From NCBI GenBank assembly GCA_030247855.1, contig JAPDRN010000033.1:230648-294647 (forward strand): a DNA stretch of 64,000 nt. The letters run 5' to 3'. Positions within the stretch are counted from its first letter, which is position 1, and every line of letters begins with the position of its first letter. The notes under the pieces were generated by a model that saw nothing but the letters and a program-made list of their open reading frames with translations, did not search any database and was not told the origin of the DNA. This document shows, piece by piece, positions 1 to 11,746 of the stretch. Made by a program: the position numbers and the translations under genes. The stretch is from Knufia peltigerae (taxonomy: Eukaryota; Ascomycota; Eurotiomycetes; Chaetothyriales; Trichomeriaceae).

Positions 1-591
1 TTGGATAGTCATTGGTCTGCAATAAACTCTGCCAAAAACAATTGAACTCTCGGGTTATTATTCTCAGGATTCTATATCGTGAGGCGCCCTCCTTTATTGT
101 AATAACCGTTTGCCTTGGAACTACCAACAAAGGATTCTGCTACGTATTAGTCATTGAATCGTGAGATAGAGATTAAGAAAGCCAAATATTAATGGGGCAC
201 ATAACGTAGTAAAGACATTGGGATCTCTCTTCTTGCTCAGAATGTAGTCCGGAATTACATCAATATCATGTAGCTAGAAGAGGAAACAAGGAAGGTCTCG
301 ATTGAAGTGAATACTGTTATGGCAAGAATAATTCTAGCCTAGAACACCCATGCCGGGCTTCGACTTATGCTCTTGCTATCACGGGCCTTGGACTTGAATC
401 TAGTTCCTTCTGCTTCTGTTGAATCATACTAGCTTAGAGTCAGTATCTCCATTCAGCGTTTGTTATCTTAAAACCCGACAAACCTGAAATTTTTGTCCAC
501 TGCTTGGCGAAAATACTCTGCAACAGTCACTGGAGGACTTAATACAGGGTGGTTAGTGGATAGGTTTCTTTATATGGCTATTGCTGACTTA
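1..591. other. Intergenic, no gene seen
   Basis: This stretch lies downstream of the dioxygenase gene that ends at 592. Both strands are broken by stops and I see no conserved motif. It is probably 3' flank of the dioxygenase and of an unseen gene to the left. Confidence 0.5.
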
Positions 592-1653
592 CTATTTCTT
601 CTTTGGACCTTGCAGAACGTAGTCCTTGCGGCTTTGGTTGAAATAGGCAATAGAGTATCGAGATGGCGACGCCCCAGTGTCCTTGGCTCGCACCCGGTGG
701 AAATTTGACTTCAATCGATCGTCCGACCATGCCACTGGATCATGTTAGTAGCCCATGTATAGAATAGTTCACCTTTAACCTACTCAGCATGTCACCAATG
801 TTGACCACAATAGGTCCAGTCTTCGCTGGCAGCGGAGTGAAGATATCTCCAGAAGCAAAACTTGTTGAAGACTCTCTTCCCGGGCAGATCTCGAGACCAT
901 CCTCATTGTCCCGCTGGAATAGTAGCGTCAGACAGCCAATATCAGTGTGAGACCCAGCTCTCCAGGTGCCAGCTCCGCCGTTGGTAGGTGGGTAATGGAT
1001 AAGGCGAAGTTGGGTTAAAGAGTCTGGTTTCGTCGGGTCATTAGCGATGTGGAAGTAGTCTTCCGAAAAGCCAAGAGCGGTTGCAAAGCAAGATACTGGC
1101 TAATTAGTATTCTAATCAATACATATGGTTCAAGGTACTTTGTTGCTTACAAACATCGTCGGATATCTTTGCACACTTCTCAATAAAGGCTGTGGTTGTG
1201 CTGCGAAAATTGGGAACATCTTCATCGCTGGGCCACTCAGAGTTTCTTTGAAGCCACAAAGACTCTTTCTCGTCGTACACTCCGGTGCTTGGTCGTAACT
1301 GGGCCTGAGAAAGGTATCTTGTCAAAAACGTTCACTTCAGAAGAGACGTATCCTACCTTATATTCCCAACCATTATTCGTTTCTTTGCTGTGTGGAATTT
1401 TCTTCTTCACATCGGGTGGTAGATCGAAGAAGGCTTTTGAAATCGCAAATTGAGCTTCAATTTCGTTGACTTCAATCCCATGATCCACCAGTGTCATGAA
1501 TCCAGCCGTTTCAGCGGCGTGTACAAGTTGATGAGTGATCTCATCTCTGCGCTGCTCAAAATCTACCGAAGGAATTAGCAGCTAATTTATTCAAAGTTGA
1601 GATTATACTGTCTGACCCTTCAAGGAAATGACTGGCACGAGACGGTCTGCCAT
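592..1653 (-). CDS. 2-oxoglutarate/Fe(II)-dependent dioxygenase (isopenicillin-N-synthase-like)
   Basis: Spliced protein of 283 aa from five exons: 1653-1617, 1562-1357, 1304-1151, 1095-784 and 734-592. The total is 852 nt and stays in frame. The N-terminus has the DIOX_N pattern (AETAGFMTLVDHGI, then NGWEYK and LRPSTG). The 2OG-FeII core carries the iron-binding HTD in AGSHTDIGCLTLLF, the distal His in SNFHRV, and the RYS 2-oxoglutarate-binding motif in SRYSIAYF. The full facial triad and the Arg anchor are therefore present, so an active cytosolic oxygenase is expected. These enzymes hydroxylate, desaturate or cyclise small molecules; the substrate cannot be read from sequence. It is somewhat shorter than many relatives (about 320-350 aa), mainly at the N-terminus. 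The start at 1653 gives the usual MADRLVPVISL opening. No biosynthetic core enzyme is nearby, so a catabolic or detoxifying role is as likely as a biosynthetic one. Confidence 0.88.
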
Positions 1654-3649
1654 ATTGTACTAACAGTGGGATTAATTAGAAGGAGTACTTCTTACAAACC
1701 TCGAAATGATAGTTGAGAATAGGTATTACAAGCACGTGAGGAAGGTATAAATAAATATGTTGGAGGTTTTATCAATCCTTGGGAAAAAAGAAGTGCATAT
1801 TCAGTCACCTTTACATTTGTGCCCGTGAATAGGACTATTCATGTAAATCGCCCGCCGAATGCACTCGTTTTCACAGGCTCAGTGCGGACCGCGATAGGCC
1901 TTATTATTTGGAGCTAATCCTGGCAAATTATAGGCTGCGGGCCGTGGACTCCGCAAAATGACTCCAGTCCAAGTTTGAATCCTCCAAGCGATCTGCATAG
2001 GTATTGTGAGTTATTGGGCTAAAGCTATGGGGGGCCCTAGAGGGTTGTACAGGGAACAAGGACGGGAAAACTATTAGGCGTTACTGCACGATGTCTTGGC
2101 CGTCTGTGATCACTTGAAATGAGCATTTAGATCAATCAATAGCTGGTTGAACCGTTGAAGGCATGTTCGCTTGCGCGACTACTGTTATGGGTTCTACCAG
2201 ATCTGCTGTCAGTGGTCGTAGCAGACAGTTGTTTTAACAACTTTCAAATGGCCTCACAGCATTAGCCGCTATCAAGGACGACTCGGTTTTGATCATCAAA
2301 GGAGGGACTCTCCGCTCATAGGAAGGGACGGAAGAGTCCTCGAGATGATATCCAGTATTTGACGAGGCTTTCCGTGATGGTACGAACTGCTGGAAGAGAC
2401 GACATTGGAGTAATCCCAGAAAAGCCTTTCCTATCGAAACCCTCTGCCGACCTTCAGCGCCTCTTAACTGAGTCGAACGATGGATAACAGATAGTAAGCA
2501 GATGGAGCGCGAATGCGGATCACGAGGCAAGCTTCCCCAGGTATACCTGAAGTCTTCCCCCGAAGGGGTAGACACATTCCCTAGGCCTTTAACCGACCCC
2601 CTGGACCGGTGTTGGCCTGGGCACGTCGGAGTAACCCAACCAAAAGAAAGGGGAGCCCGGAATTGCAAGGTTAGAAGACGTCACGAATTCATTGTGTCAC
2701 TGTTGGTCGAAGAGGATAAACTATGCGCAGAACTGGAAGTGAACAACGTGAATACGTATGCGTTATTCACATTTATTCATTGATCCGGGGCTCTACAAAT
2801 CACACCTTCGTGTTTGTTTATAACAATACTCTGATAGTGATTGCAGTGTCAAGATTGTGGTAGACTTATGAGTCCTTCCAAGGTATATCAACTGGCTAGC
2901 ATCTAACGTGCAAGGTATGTAGCCGCTTAAGAGATGGAAGAAGATCTCCAAGGGAGTCCATTTTAGTGAAACGGCCTGTCAATCTTGCCGGATGGTTGAT
3001 TTCGTAGTGGCCGTGAGGGTCAGGCGGGGGTCTAGATTAGGTCGCACTTCGTCCGTTCTTTGTTTCGAGGCCGCGTTGATAGCACAAGTCATGACCTGCA
3101 GCATGTACTCGTTCTACACAGGTGTAAGTGCGTTGCCGAAAGGACACCAAGATTGGAGGCCCTGTAGCTGGAGTGACGAATGACTGGCGGACTTCAGCTG
3201 TTAAGAGGCCCTTTTGGAGAGGTGTGAGCACCTAGAAAGGTTATTGCCGAGGTGATAGAGGCCACCGAAATTAAACTCGTTATTAGGCTTCCAAATTGAA
3301 CTATCCACGTTAGCCACGGGCCCAGCACCCGAACTCCATTAGTTTTCAAGTCAATTGTCGTCAAGGAGCATTAAAACCGTCCTCCTCGTGATGAACGAAG
3401 CACGTGTCTGGATGTGTTTGAAACATGATAATATGCGAGCGGTCTGGTTGGCTGAAGATAACCCAGGGAATATCTGGTCTAGACTACCAGGAGTTTAAGA
3501 ATCTCCGGAGATTGGCGGTCTAGATACGGCTTGCTCAGACAAGTGACCGCCCTCGTTTCCCGGATCCGTTACAGCAAAAATATGCGAAGCAGCTGATTGG
3601 CTGGAGCACCATTGTGCGCCCATTCGGTATCAACCTCGCAACTCTATCC
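1654..3649. other. 2-kb intergenic region, no supported gene
   Basis: The part next to 1653 should hold the dioxygenase promoter. There is a short inverted repeat, GAATAG/CTATTC, near 1832. Open frames of 93-144 codons exist at 2234-2783 on both strands, but they show no recognisable domain and no splice-compatible extension. This G+C-richer block could be old transposon debris; I see nothing that proves it. Confidence 0.4.
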
Positions 3650-5356
3650 TTACGATGAGTTAGAGTTGTCGGCGCAACTGAAGGCCCCGCCTGCAGTCTG
3701 TCTTTAGCACCTGTAACAACAAAGCACCTGCTAGTGGTGAGGAGAAGCGGGAAGGGTGGCTCACCAATAATACCCTGGGCGTAAGCATCGATGATTGACC
3801 TGATGGTGCCGTATGTGCCCGCAACGGTCAGGAAGGCTCCAATCAAGGCTACCACAATATGCATCACCCACGCGAGCTGCTGCAGGAAGGTGCCCTTGCG
3901 CCAGTGGTTGAAGTCGTGCAGCCAGAAGATTGGGGGAAAGATGATGCACAGCGGCGCGAAGCAGACGGACCCCATCAACGAGAGCAGGTAGTTGAGGATG
4001 GGAACGGCTTCGTAGATGATGAAGGCGATCGTAGCCAGGCCAAAAGTGAGACCACTAAGTCCAGAAGACACAAATGTCAGTCCAAGAGCATACTTTCCTT
4101 TCTCTTGTGGGAATCACGAGGGAGGGGTGTTTGCAACTCACAGCCAAATGGACCAGTGTACAACGCTGTTGGACTGCAGGTGCACCGAGTCTCGAAGGAG
4201 TCGAACGAAGATGTATTTTGCTGCAATGTGAAGGTAGACAATCGTGCTAGCAAACAGTCCGGGCAGGGCAATGCCATATGCAATCATCTTGATGGTTTGT
4301 CCGGCGCTGCCCAGAGCCGGACTGGCCACCCATTGTCCGCACCAGGCGTAGACGACCAGACTGAAAGTGAGATAGCTGGAGTTGACCATGGCCTGCGCTG
4401 CGTAGATGGCCTTCTTGTAATCCTTGGGGTTCCTCATCTCTGATATGACCGGAACAAAGGCGGAGGCGCCAGCCGACGCGACGAAGATACTGCTGCAGGA
4501 GGTGACACCCTCGAGGAAGTTCGGGTGTCCAATGACCCGGTAGCCCAGCTCAAACGGTCCGGTCGGAGGAGCAGCGGCAGGACGGTCGCGTGTGGTCACA
4601 GCGACACTGTTAGTCGCCTCCGTCAGCATTATCATCTCCCACAAGCGTCCTTGGAGGATTGATACTTACACGACGATGAATGTTGCCACAAACAGACTGA
4701 TAAAGCCAACCCACATAATATAGCCCACCCTGGCAAGCTTTCTGATACTGGCGCCCCCGGCCGCCGCAACCATGGCCAGGAAACCCCACCACACGGTACA
4801 GGCGGCATGATGGCTCAGAGCATTGATGCCTGTGGACACACCAACGAGACCGGCCGACACGCACAGCACGTTGCCGATAATGAATAGTGCGCCCGTAAGC
4901 TCCTTGAACCAGATGCCGCCAACGCGATAAGCCATCTCGACCTGGGTGTGGATGCCGGGATGGCGGTTTCGGTAGGCCCCAAGCAAGACGGCTGAGTACG
5001 TGTTGTAGGCTCCCCATGCGCAGATGAGGAGTGCACCGGGAAGAGCGCCGACAATGTATAGGACTGTTGGCAAGTTCAAGACCCCCAGAGCAAATTGGAC
5101 TACAGGTTTGTTGTGTCAGTGTCCAACTTCTATTTCGCTCGCTCACAACGGCATTCGAGGAGAAGAGGGGGAGCGTACTTTTCAGAAGGATTATCGAGGC
5201 ATGAGGCCAGCCAACAGTGCGAAAGTCGACAGCATCGTCTGACTTCTTAAAGACCTCAAAGTCGTCGTTGCCGGGAGCTTTCAGATCCTCGTAGTCGCTC
5301 ATGGTCTCTGCAGCCGGGATGCCGATGGGTTGTATGGCTTCAGACTTCTCGGCCAT
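3650..5356 (-). CDS. Neutral amino-acid permease, AAAP family (Mtr-like)
   Basis: Spliced protein of 467 aa from five exons: 5356-5179, 5099-4670, 4606-4142, 4054-3765 and 3690-3650. The total is 1404 nt, in frame. A hydrophilic, acidic N-terminal tail (about 45 residues, with FEVFKKSDDAVDFRTVGW) leads into about eleven hydrophobic membrane segments. This is the layout of Aa_trans (PF01490) permeases such as Neurospora Mtr, which bring neutral and aromatic amino acids across the plasma membrane with protons. Conserved blocks include WPHASIILLK, GVLNLPTVLYIVGALPG and the C-terminal ending GGAFSCADNSNSS, which is only reached by using the acceptor at 3691. That acceptor was chosen for this reason; reading through would give a 55-residue non-homologous tail. 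The gene is divergent from the alcohol dehydrogenase, with 624 bp between the starts. Confidence 0.9.
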
Positions 5357-5980
5357 GTTTGCGAAATGATTGTGGTTTGCACCGAAAGCAGCAACAGGAC
5401 TTTTGGTACTGATTTGGGCGTTATTTCAATCCCGGCGACTTGGGAGAACTCAGAAAGAGGTGATGCTGAAGATGCAGTGGAGACATGGATGACCAGACAG
5501 GTATATGTAGCTAGAGTCATAGGAAGCCGCGCAGTTCGCCGTTGGGCACGCCCTAAAGTGTCTATCAGGAGCCAAGTCAAGATGCCCCGCGAAGTCTAGA
5601 AGGTGTTTGCGGAGTAAGTTTGCTGCCCGCCCTCACTGAAACGGACGTTCACGATTGGCTGATAGACCAATCCCTTATCCCGCTGGGGTCACTAGGCGAG
5701 TCCTGGCCATCGATTCTATCAAGGCACCTTTCCTGCGTATCTCGGCTATGGCACCGGCCCGCGACCCATTACCTTGCAACATCTACCCAGAATGCGAGTC
5801 GTCTCATTGGTTCGCATTTCCTGGGGCTATGTGTCTCCTATCGCGCGTCAAGAAAATCAAAGAGGACTATCGCAGCCTTCCTTCTTGGACAGGGTCTGTT
5901 GAACTGTACTTACATTTGGGTCAACCACCAGGGACGACTGCTGCAATCTGTTTGAGCTCACGCGCGAACTCACAGCCACC
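5357..5980. promoter_or_regulatory. Divergent promoter region, permease / alcohol dehydrogenase
   Basis: 624 bp separate the two start codons. CCAAT-type pentamers occur in both orientations (ATTGG near 5654, CCAAT near 5669). Open frames here run on as frame shadows without any domain. The arrangement would allow co-regulation of amino-acid uptake and the dehydrogenase; this is inference from position only. Confidence 0.4.
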
Positions 5981-7326
5981 ATGATCGATCCGCAAGGCTC
6001 CATACCGAAAACATGCAGAGCAGGTGTGGTGGTGAACGAGGGGCCCGACTTCGATGTCGAAGTCCAGATAGTTGATGTTCCCCAGCCTGGTCAGTCAATC
6101 TAAGCACATCATTAAGGTCATGAGTGTTGGCACAAGGCTGACGGCCAGATACAGGTCCCGGGGAGCTTCTGCTGCGTATGAACGTGACGGGTCTTTGCAT
6201 GTCTGACATCCATTACATGTCCAATGATGTCTCCATTCCGCCAATGTCATCCTTTGGCGTCAAGTGTCCGGGACACGAAGGCGCGGGGGTGGTTGTCCAG
6301 CTCGGCGAGGGTGTGACTGATTGGGCCCTCGGAGATCGAGCGGGTGTCAAACCTATCTGGAACACCTGTGGCGTATGCGAGCTATGCATCTCAGGCAAGG
6401 AGAACTACTGCCCCAAGCTGATCAACTCAGGACTTGCAGTCAATGGTATATCTTCGTTGCTCAAGATTCCAAACTCACCACAGGCTGATGGAACTTCTAA
6501 GGCACATACTGTCAATATGTCGTCTCACCTGCACGTTATACGACCCGGATCCCAGAGGGCGTCCCCGACCATGTTGCCGGACCGATCATGTGCAGTGCTA
6601 CTACCATGTACAGCTCTTTGCGGGAGTCACGACTAACGGCAGGACAATGGGCGGTCTTCATAGGTGAGCAATTCGACGTATCATCCACGTATCCAGTATG
6701 TTCCTAACCTTGAGACAAAAGGCGGTGGTGGCGGAGTTGGTATCCAAGGTGTCCAACTAGCGAAAGCAATGGGGTTGCGACCCATCGTCGTGGACTCTGG
6801 GGAAGAAAAGGAAAAGCTATGTTTGCAGATGGGAGCTGAAGCATTCGTCGACTTCAGAAAGGTGACGAGTACTGTCGAGGAAGTCCGCAAGATCGCTGAC
6901 GGCGTGGGAGCCCACGGTGTCTTCGTGACGGCGCCCCAGGGATACAAGGACGCACTGTCATACGTTGGTAGTCGTGTCGGTGCCACCATCTTGTGTGTCG
7001 GAATTCGTGAGTCTCCTTCCCTCCACCTACGTTTTTTGCTAGTGGCGTGAGAATGGTCTCTGACTTATTTTCTCTTGTGTTCAGCCCCCACTGGCACCGT
7101 AACAGTCGGAGCAGATCCCTTGATATTCGCTGCCACAAACCTGCACATCGCTGGAACAATGACTGGCTCGAGAAAAGATACCGACGAGGCACTTGCTTTT
7201 GCGAAGCGTGGAGAACTGAAGGACATCTGCGAAGTGAGACCTCTGAGTAGGCTTCCAGAAAGCATCAAGCAGCTAAGAAAAGGCCTCGTGGCCGGAAGAA
7301 TCGTAATCGATTTCAACTTGGAGTAG
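5981..7326 (+). CDS. Zinc-dependent alcohol dehydrogenase (MDR family, GroES-like)
   Basis: Spliced protein of 362 aa. Introns are 6090-6154, 6446-6501, 6664-6721 and 7007-7084, and the coding length is 1089 nt. Catalytic zinc ligands are visible: Cys in CMSDIH, His and Glu in GHEGAG, and a second Cys in GPIMCSATTMY. The structural-zinc lobe is CGVCELCISGKENYC. The nucleotide-binding glycine run is GGGGGVGIQGVQLAKAMG, followed by VVDSG, consistent with NAD(P) binding in a Rossmann fold. Expected role: cytosolic oxidation of an alcohol or reduction of an aldehyde; substrate unknown. The second intron must end at 6501, because the nearer AG at 6482 would put a stop (TGA) in frame; with 6501 the segment reads NGTYCQYVVSPARYTTRIPEG, as in the family. 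It lies head to head with the amino-acid permease and tail to tail with the FAD oxidoreductase, 88 bp apart. Confidence 0.9.
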
Positions 7327-7414
7327 AATCTCCTTCAACATATTATAACTATCATCTCCGATATGAACGAGTTTTCATTATTGTTAATTCGATCCAAACA
7401 ACATAATAAGCATA

Positions 7415-9130
7415 TTAATAACCTGTAATATCAGGCCAGCTCGTCTCGATACCTTCCCGAAGAAGAACTTTATGGAACTCCTCGAAGTTGCCTCTACTGC
7501 CTTGTATATCTTGTGGATGAAGATATGTTTCCAGGCAATATGCCGCCAACAGGCCCGCCACTTCTCCAATGTTCCACTCGACTGGATGCAAACGATAACA
7601 CCCATTTGTGATGTGCGTGGTTCCAATGTTTTTACAACCAGCGAGGAGGTTGTTCCGTTGTTGTGGAATCAAGGCACCAAGAGGGATTTGGAATGGGCAG
7701 CATGCGACGTCAATATAGCTATCTCCTCCGGTCGAAGGGTGTAAATCAATCCGGTACATGCCTAGGCCGACACTGTCTGGATATGCCACTGCACCGCTGG
7801 TACCACGTATGTTCAGAGAAAGATCTTGCTCCACGATTCTCGTAATTGCTTTGATGCGACGACTCTCTCGAATGTAAGGTGCCATCGCGAGGCCATGCTC
7901 GGTGCCTGTAACATCACCCCTAAGTCGTAGCCCTGGGTACCCCTTACCGTTGCCATCTGCTCGCGGGCATTCTGTCTGTAGATAATACAGCATGCTGTAA
8001 GAAAGGGAGGCCGCCGCGGTCAGACGTGCCTCCAAATCATGCTCAGACACATCGATTATGGGCTTCTCAAAGTAATCAATCATTGGCCAGTTAACGAGGC
8101 AGATGTCGGATTGATATGCTCCAGGAAAGAAGTTGCCACGCGCTGCTATACGGCGAAAGGTCCATAAATTCATGTCTCCGCCAGATGTCCGCTGGTCAGC
8201 ACAGACTGTGGCAGGGTCATCGTTGATATTTGGCGTAAATTCGCGCTCAACAAGCTCCAATGTTCGAGGATGTGGTGCCACGAGGCCAATCAGGGGTGCG
8301 CCCCAGAATGCTGGCTGGTACTTGCGCCAGTAATCATATGAGTCAGGTTTAGGAATGGTGTAGTCCTTGCCCTCAATATGGTCAACGGCGAAGCAGATAG
8401 AAACGGCTTGAGAGTTCTCCGGATTAGCCTTCAATGGTGCGTTAGGCTCACCCGTATCCTCGCGGGACTCGGAGCCGGTGACATAGGGAGTGCCTGTCAA
8501 AGGAAGGAGATCGCCGAGCTCGGTAGCGTCAATCACATAGTCTGCATGGACTGTAAAAGTGCCTCTCGCTTCGAGGCGACGAAACTCCACAGCTTCGATT
8601 TGGTTACCATTCATCCGAGATGAGATTGGCTTGACCTTTTTAATGACTGTAAGCTGCCGAGACCCCAGGAAAGGCGAGAGCATCGCATCGATGACGGCTA
8701 CTGCAACCCGAGGTTCGTGGCAGAGCTTGCTAACATAACCAGCGCCTGGATTGAGGGCTGGTCTTTTCCTAGCGTCTTCGGTCAAGGGGAAATGGTCGCA
8801 GTAAAACTTCCTGATGCCGTCACGTAGCGCCCGATAAGATCGTGTGATGCCAAACTGCTCAACCCAGGTGTGCTCATCCGGTGGAACAGCTTGACTTGTC
8901 AGCTGTCCTCCCAACCATTCGTATTCATCAGTTAGAACGACTCGCCGTCCTCGTCGCAACGCCCCGAGTGCTGCAGCAACACCTCCCAAGCCACCACCAG
9001 CAACTAGAATCTCTGTGGAAATCGTTTGACTCTTAAGATATCCACCAGCCCATATCGATTCGGAGTCAGCTCTATCGGCACCGCCATTTTCGATGTCATT
9101 CAGTCGTGAGTCGTAGCCTAGGTCACCCAT
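7415..9130 (-). CDS. FAD-dependent oxidoreductase (FAD_oxidored, PF12831-like)
   Basis: An intronless 571-aa protein. After a polar N-terminus of about 40 residues comes the dinucleotide-binding motif AGGGLGGVAAALGALRRG with the acidic end of strand 2 (VVLTDEYEWLGGQLTSQ). The glycine-glutamine turn after it is typical of the FAD_oxidored group. A second FAD-contacting strand, DYVIDATELGDLLPLTG, and the C-terminal CKNIGTTHITNGCYRLHPVEWNIGEVAG block are also present. The family includes secreted or cytosolic enzymes of uncertain substrate, often in sugar or polysaccharide breakdown loci; I see no signal peptide. The gene is divergent from Zn2Cys6 regulator 1 (475 bp between starts), which makes it a candidate target of that regulator. 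Lack of introns is unlike most neighbours. Confidence 0.85.
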   Translation of the reverse strand: MGDLGYDSRLNDIENGGADRADSESIWAGGYLKSQTISTEILVAGGGLGGVAAALGALRRGRRVVLTDEYEWLGGQLTSQAVPPDEHTWVEQFGITRSYRALRDGIRKFYCDHFPLTEDARKRPALNPGAGYVSKLCHEPRVAVAVIDAMLSPFLGSRQLTVIKKVKPISSRMNGNQIEAVEFRRLEARGTFTVHADYVIDATELGDLLPLTGTPYVTGSESREDTGEPNAPLKANPENSQAVSICFAVDHIEGKDYTIPKPDSYDYWRKYQPAFWGAPLIGLVAPHPRTLELVEREFTPNINDDPATVCADQRTSGGDMNLWTFRRIAARGNFFPGAYQSDICLVNWPMIDYFEKPIIDVSEHDLEARLTAAASLSYSMLYYLQTECPRADGNGKGYPGLRLRGDVTGTEHGLAMAPYIRESRRIKAITRIVEQDLSLNIRGTSGAVAYPDSVGLGMYRIDLHPSTGGDSYIDVACCPFQIPLGALIPQQRNNLLAGCKNIGTTHITNGCYRLHPVEWNIGEVAGLLAAYCLETYLHPQDIQGSRGNFEEFHKVLLREGIETSWPDITGY

Positions 9131-9605
9131 CTTGTCGAAGTAGCGTTGCGTTGAGTCGAAGACTGGAGAGATGCATTGCTTGTATTTAAGGCATTCGAGT
9201 AGAAAGCCAATTGAAATTCGGATTCTGACTGGGGTTTTGAGCAGTGTAGATATTCAGGATCGAGTATTGATCATCGTTCTTAGCGGCTGGTTGACCGAGA
9301 CTCCCCGTGAAATTTCAGGGGGGTCCAGACAAGGCCAGAGGTCTCCGCAGTACGAATAGAATAGCGTAAGAAAGTGGCAGTTCTAAGCCATTTTAGGCTA
9401 AGTACCTAGGCTTCCTCGTGGTCTAAGCGTCACCGACTTACGGAAACCCTGTTAAATACCGAAACTCCCCGAAACTTGTTTTCTGGTATCCTCTCTCAAC
9501 TATCCTCCTGCATCTTCCCCGAAGTAGTCTCTTTGTACCTCTTACTTGAGTGCTGTGGAGGGGGCACACTGCGATTCTCATTCGAGAGAAAACCCGTCAC
9601 GAGTT
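9131..9605. promoter_or_regulatory. Divergent promoter, FAD oxidoreductase / regulator 1
   Basis: 475 bp between two start codons. It contains a near-perfect palindrome at 9303-9321 (CCCCGTGAAATTTCAGGGG), an everted CCG-N5-CGG at 9433-9443, and three GAAAC boxes at 9443-9475. Zn2Cys6 dimers commonly bind paired CGG triplets, so the CCG-N5-CGG is a plausible site for the adjacent regulator or another of its class. No binding is demonstrated. Confidence 0.45.
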
Positions 9606-11746
9606 ATGCCATCCGAACATGTAACAAACCTCTCTGGCGCCAACGAGGATCGTCATAGTGGCAACAAGCGCGCGCGGAGGCCACATGGTGATTCGCGATA
9701 TCCCAGGAAACGAAGTCTTAGAGCTTGTCTTATATGCCGCTCCAGAAAAACAAAGTGCGATAACGTACGGCCAAAGTGTGGCTTCTGTGCATCTGTCGGA
9801 GTCCAGTGCTCGTATGACGACAAGCCTGAAGAAGACCATTCCTCGTAAGCGTCGCCTTTGAATCTTCTAGGGCACGTGTTGTACCCCTCGTACTAATACT
9901 CCACCAGTTTCGACCTTGCGACACTGGAAATACTTCGTCAACTTGGTAAGATTACTGAGTCCCAAGATGATCTCCTCCGCATAGTCCGACCTCTGGCGGA
10001 CTTGAGATCACGCCACCTTGGATCAGAGCTTTCATCACGCACTTCAGGGTTATCGAACTACCGCAGAATTGGAAATATCGCTGATCTGAATGAGCTGTCG
10101 GCTACATCGTTTCAGCCTCATGAGTGCGGTGACCGGTTTGGGCTTCCGGCGGACTCAAGTCCGTCCACCACAACTGGAAACACTAACGTAGCAGCGGTTA
10201 GATGGCTGGACGTTCTGACCAGTGATGCCCACTGGGGAGCCCTTCCTGAATCACGTGTATCCCTTGATCAAGATTGTGGGCCCCTGGATCTTTCTAGCCA
10301 GCGTGGTCAGGATGATCTGACTCCTTTGCAACACGCCACCAGGATCGTTGACAATTGCACGCCTGATTTATCTGGAGTCGGGCAACCAGGGCTAGGAGCT
10401 CCAGTCCAGCCCGCCGCTCTTTCAGCTGATGATAGCTCTTCATGGCAATCACGTGAAGATGTCACATTACTGGCAGATGAACAGGCTCTGTTCGATAACT
10501 TCCTGCGTCGAATCAGCTCGTGGGTATGGTAACTCCGATGGGAAGATTTTCACGCAACCGCTGAATAGCAATTCTAGTTTGAACCCTTCGATCTGACACG
10601 TCGATTTTCCACACAGGTCCCGCATTTGGCAATCAGGAATGCCGGCTTGATGAACGCTATTCTGGCATTGTCTTGTTATCATTCTCTCCTGCAGAAGCAG
10701 ATGAATGCATCCCAGGAGTCAGACGAACGAACGACTCTGCAATATTATTACCAAGCACTGCACTATATTCAAAGGGCTATGCAGTTCCCTTCATATCGAA
10801 ATAGCCCAGAATTAATAGCAACGACCATCATCATATCAACGTACGAAATGCTTCATGGCTCGTCCAATGATTGGCAACGTCATCTCCAAGGCGTTTTCTG
10901 GATCCTTAAGTCTCGACAAATTGAAGTGGAAGAAGCAAGCCTCGAGAGTACAACATGGTGGGCTTGGTTGCAGCAGGACATTTGGGCAGCATTCCGCGAG
11001 AGGCGCAGAACTTACAGTACATGGCAACCGAAGAAGCTCTGCTCGGAGCTCAACAGCTATGAGCTTGCTGCGCGATCACTGTGGATTTTAGCTCAAGTTG
11101 TTAACTTTTGTGCTATTGATCGCGATAGTCAGACCGAAGTCCAGTTCCGAGAGCGTATTGAATGGGCGGATCAATTACGGCGTATGTTACAGGAATGGCA
11201 CTCGTGCTTGACAGTCGAATTCTCTCCACTGCCATCAGTGATTGTAGAGAAATCAAAGGCCTTCGAACCACGATTGATACACCCTCATGTTTATGGTATC
11301 TTCCCTTTCTTACTCTGTAAACCCATGGGCTACGCTGATAACTGTGACAGCTTTGGCCATGCAGGTCCACCATGTGTCTAGAATCCTTCTCCATGCCACC
11401 AAGCCTTGCCTAGAAGGGTTGAACGTGTTCTTCAGACGACAGGGATTAATTGAAGAAAGTGTCCAGGCTGTTTGTGGAATTGGTCTCACCCTCACAGAAG
11501 ATGCACCGAGTATATTGATATCACAATGTGTGTTTATAGGTAAGCTAGCCTTTAAACACCAATGGTTACCAGCAACTGATATATGGATTAGCTGGGTTAT
11601 TCACACGGGATTCCGAGCAGAGGGCTTGCGTCTTAGAAATGCTGGATTCGTGTTGGAAACGATGTCGTTGGCCTTTGGTCTCCCTTTCAACTGAACTCGA
11701 GATGGCTTGGAAGGATCCTGATAGTGTATGGATCAATAGACAGTAG
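9606..11746 (+). CDS. Zn2Cys6 transcription factor (regulator 1)
   Basis: Spliced protein of 625 aa. Introns are 9845-9907, 10524-10616, 11296-11350 and 11540-11591, and the coding length is 1878 nt. The zinc cluster near residues 40-67 is complete: CLICRSRKTKCDNVRPKCGFCASVGVQC, six cysteines spaced 2-6-6-2-6, preceded by a basic stretch (KRARRPHGDSRYPRKR). The C-terminal half resembles the fungal-specific regulatory region of the ARCA/UGA3 type: LAIRNAGLMNAILALSCYH and the closing AGLFTRDSEQRACVLEMLD ... STELEMAW. The last intron was accepted because only it restores that ending. Start: the first ATG of the frame, 9606. Expected nuclear, DNA-binding activator or repressor. Its neighbours are the divergent FAD oxidoreductase and, 579 bp downstream on the same strand, a quinate-type transporter. 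Confidence 0.9.

Noticed and set aside
2234..2783. Overlapping 93- and 144-codon open frames on opposite strands
   Set aside because: No domain, no splice-compatible extension and no recognisable motif; overlapping frames in G+C-rich sequence are common by chance.
3535..3790. Long C-terminal tail of the amino-acid permease by read-through after splicing at the first acceptor
   Set aside because: The alternative acceptor at 3691 gives the family-like ending GGAFSCADNSNSS and a stop at 3650, whereas the longer tail is unlike any permease.
6446..6501. Apparent frameshift in the alcohol dehydrogenase
   Set aside because: A standard intron with acceptor at 6501 restores the reading frame and the family motif GTYCQYVVSPARY, so the gene is intact.
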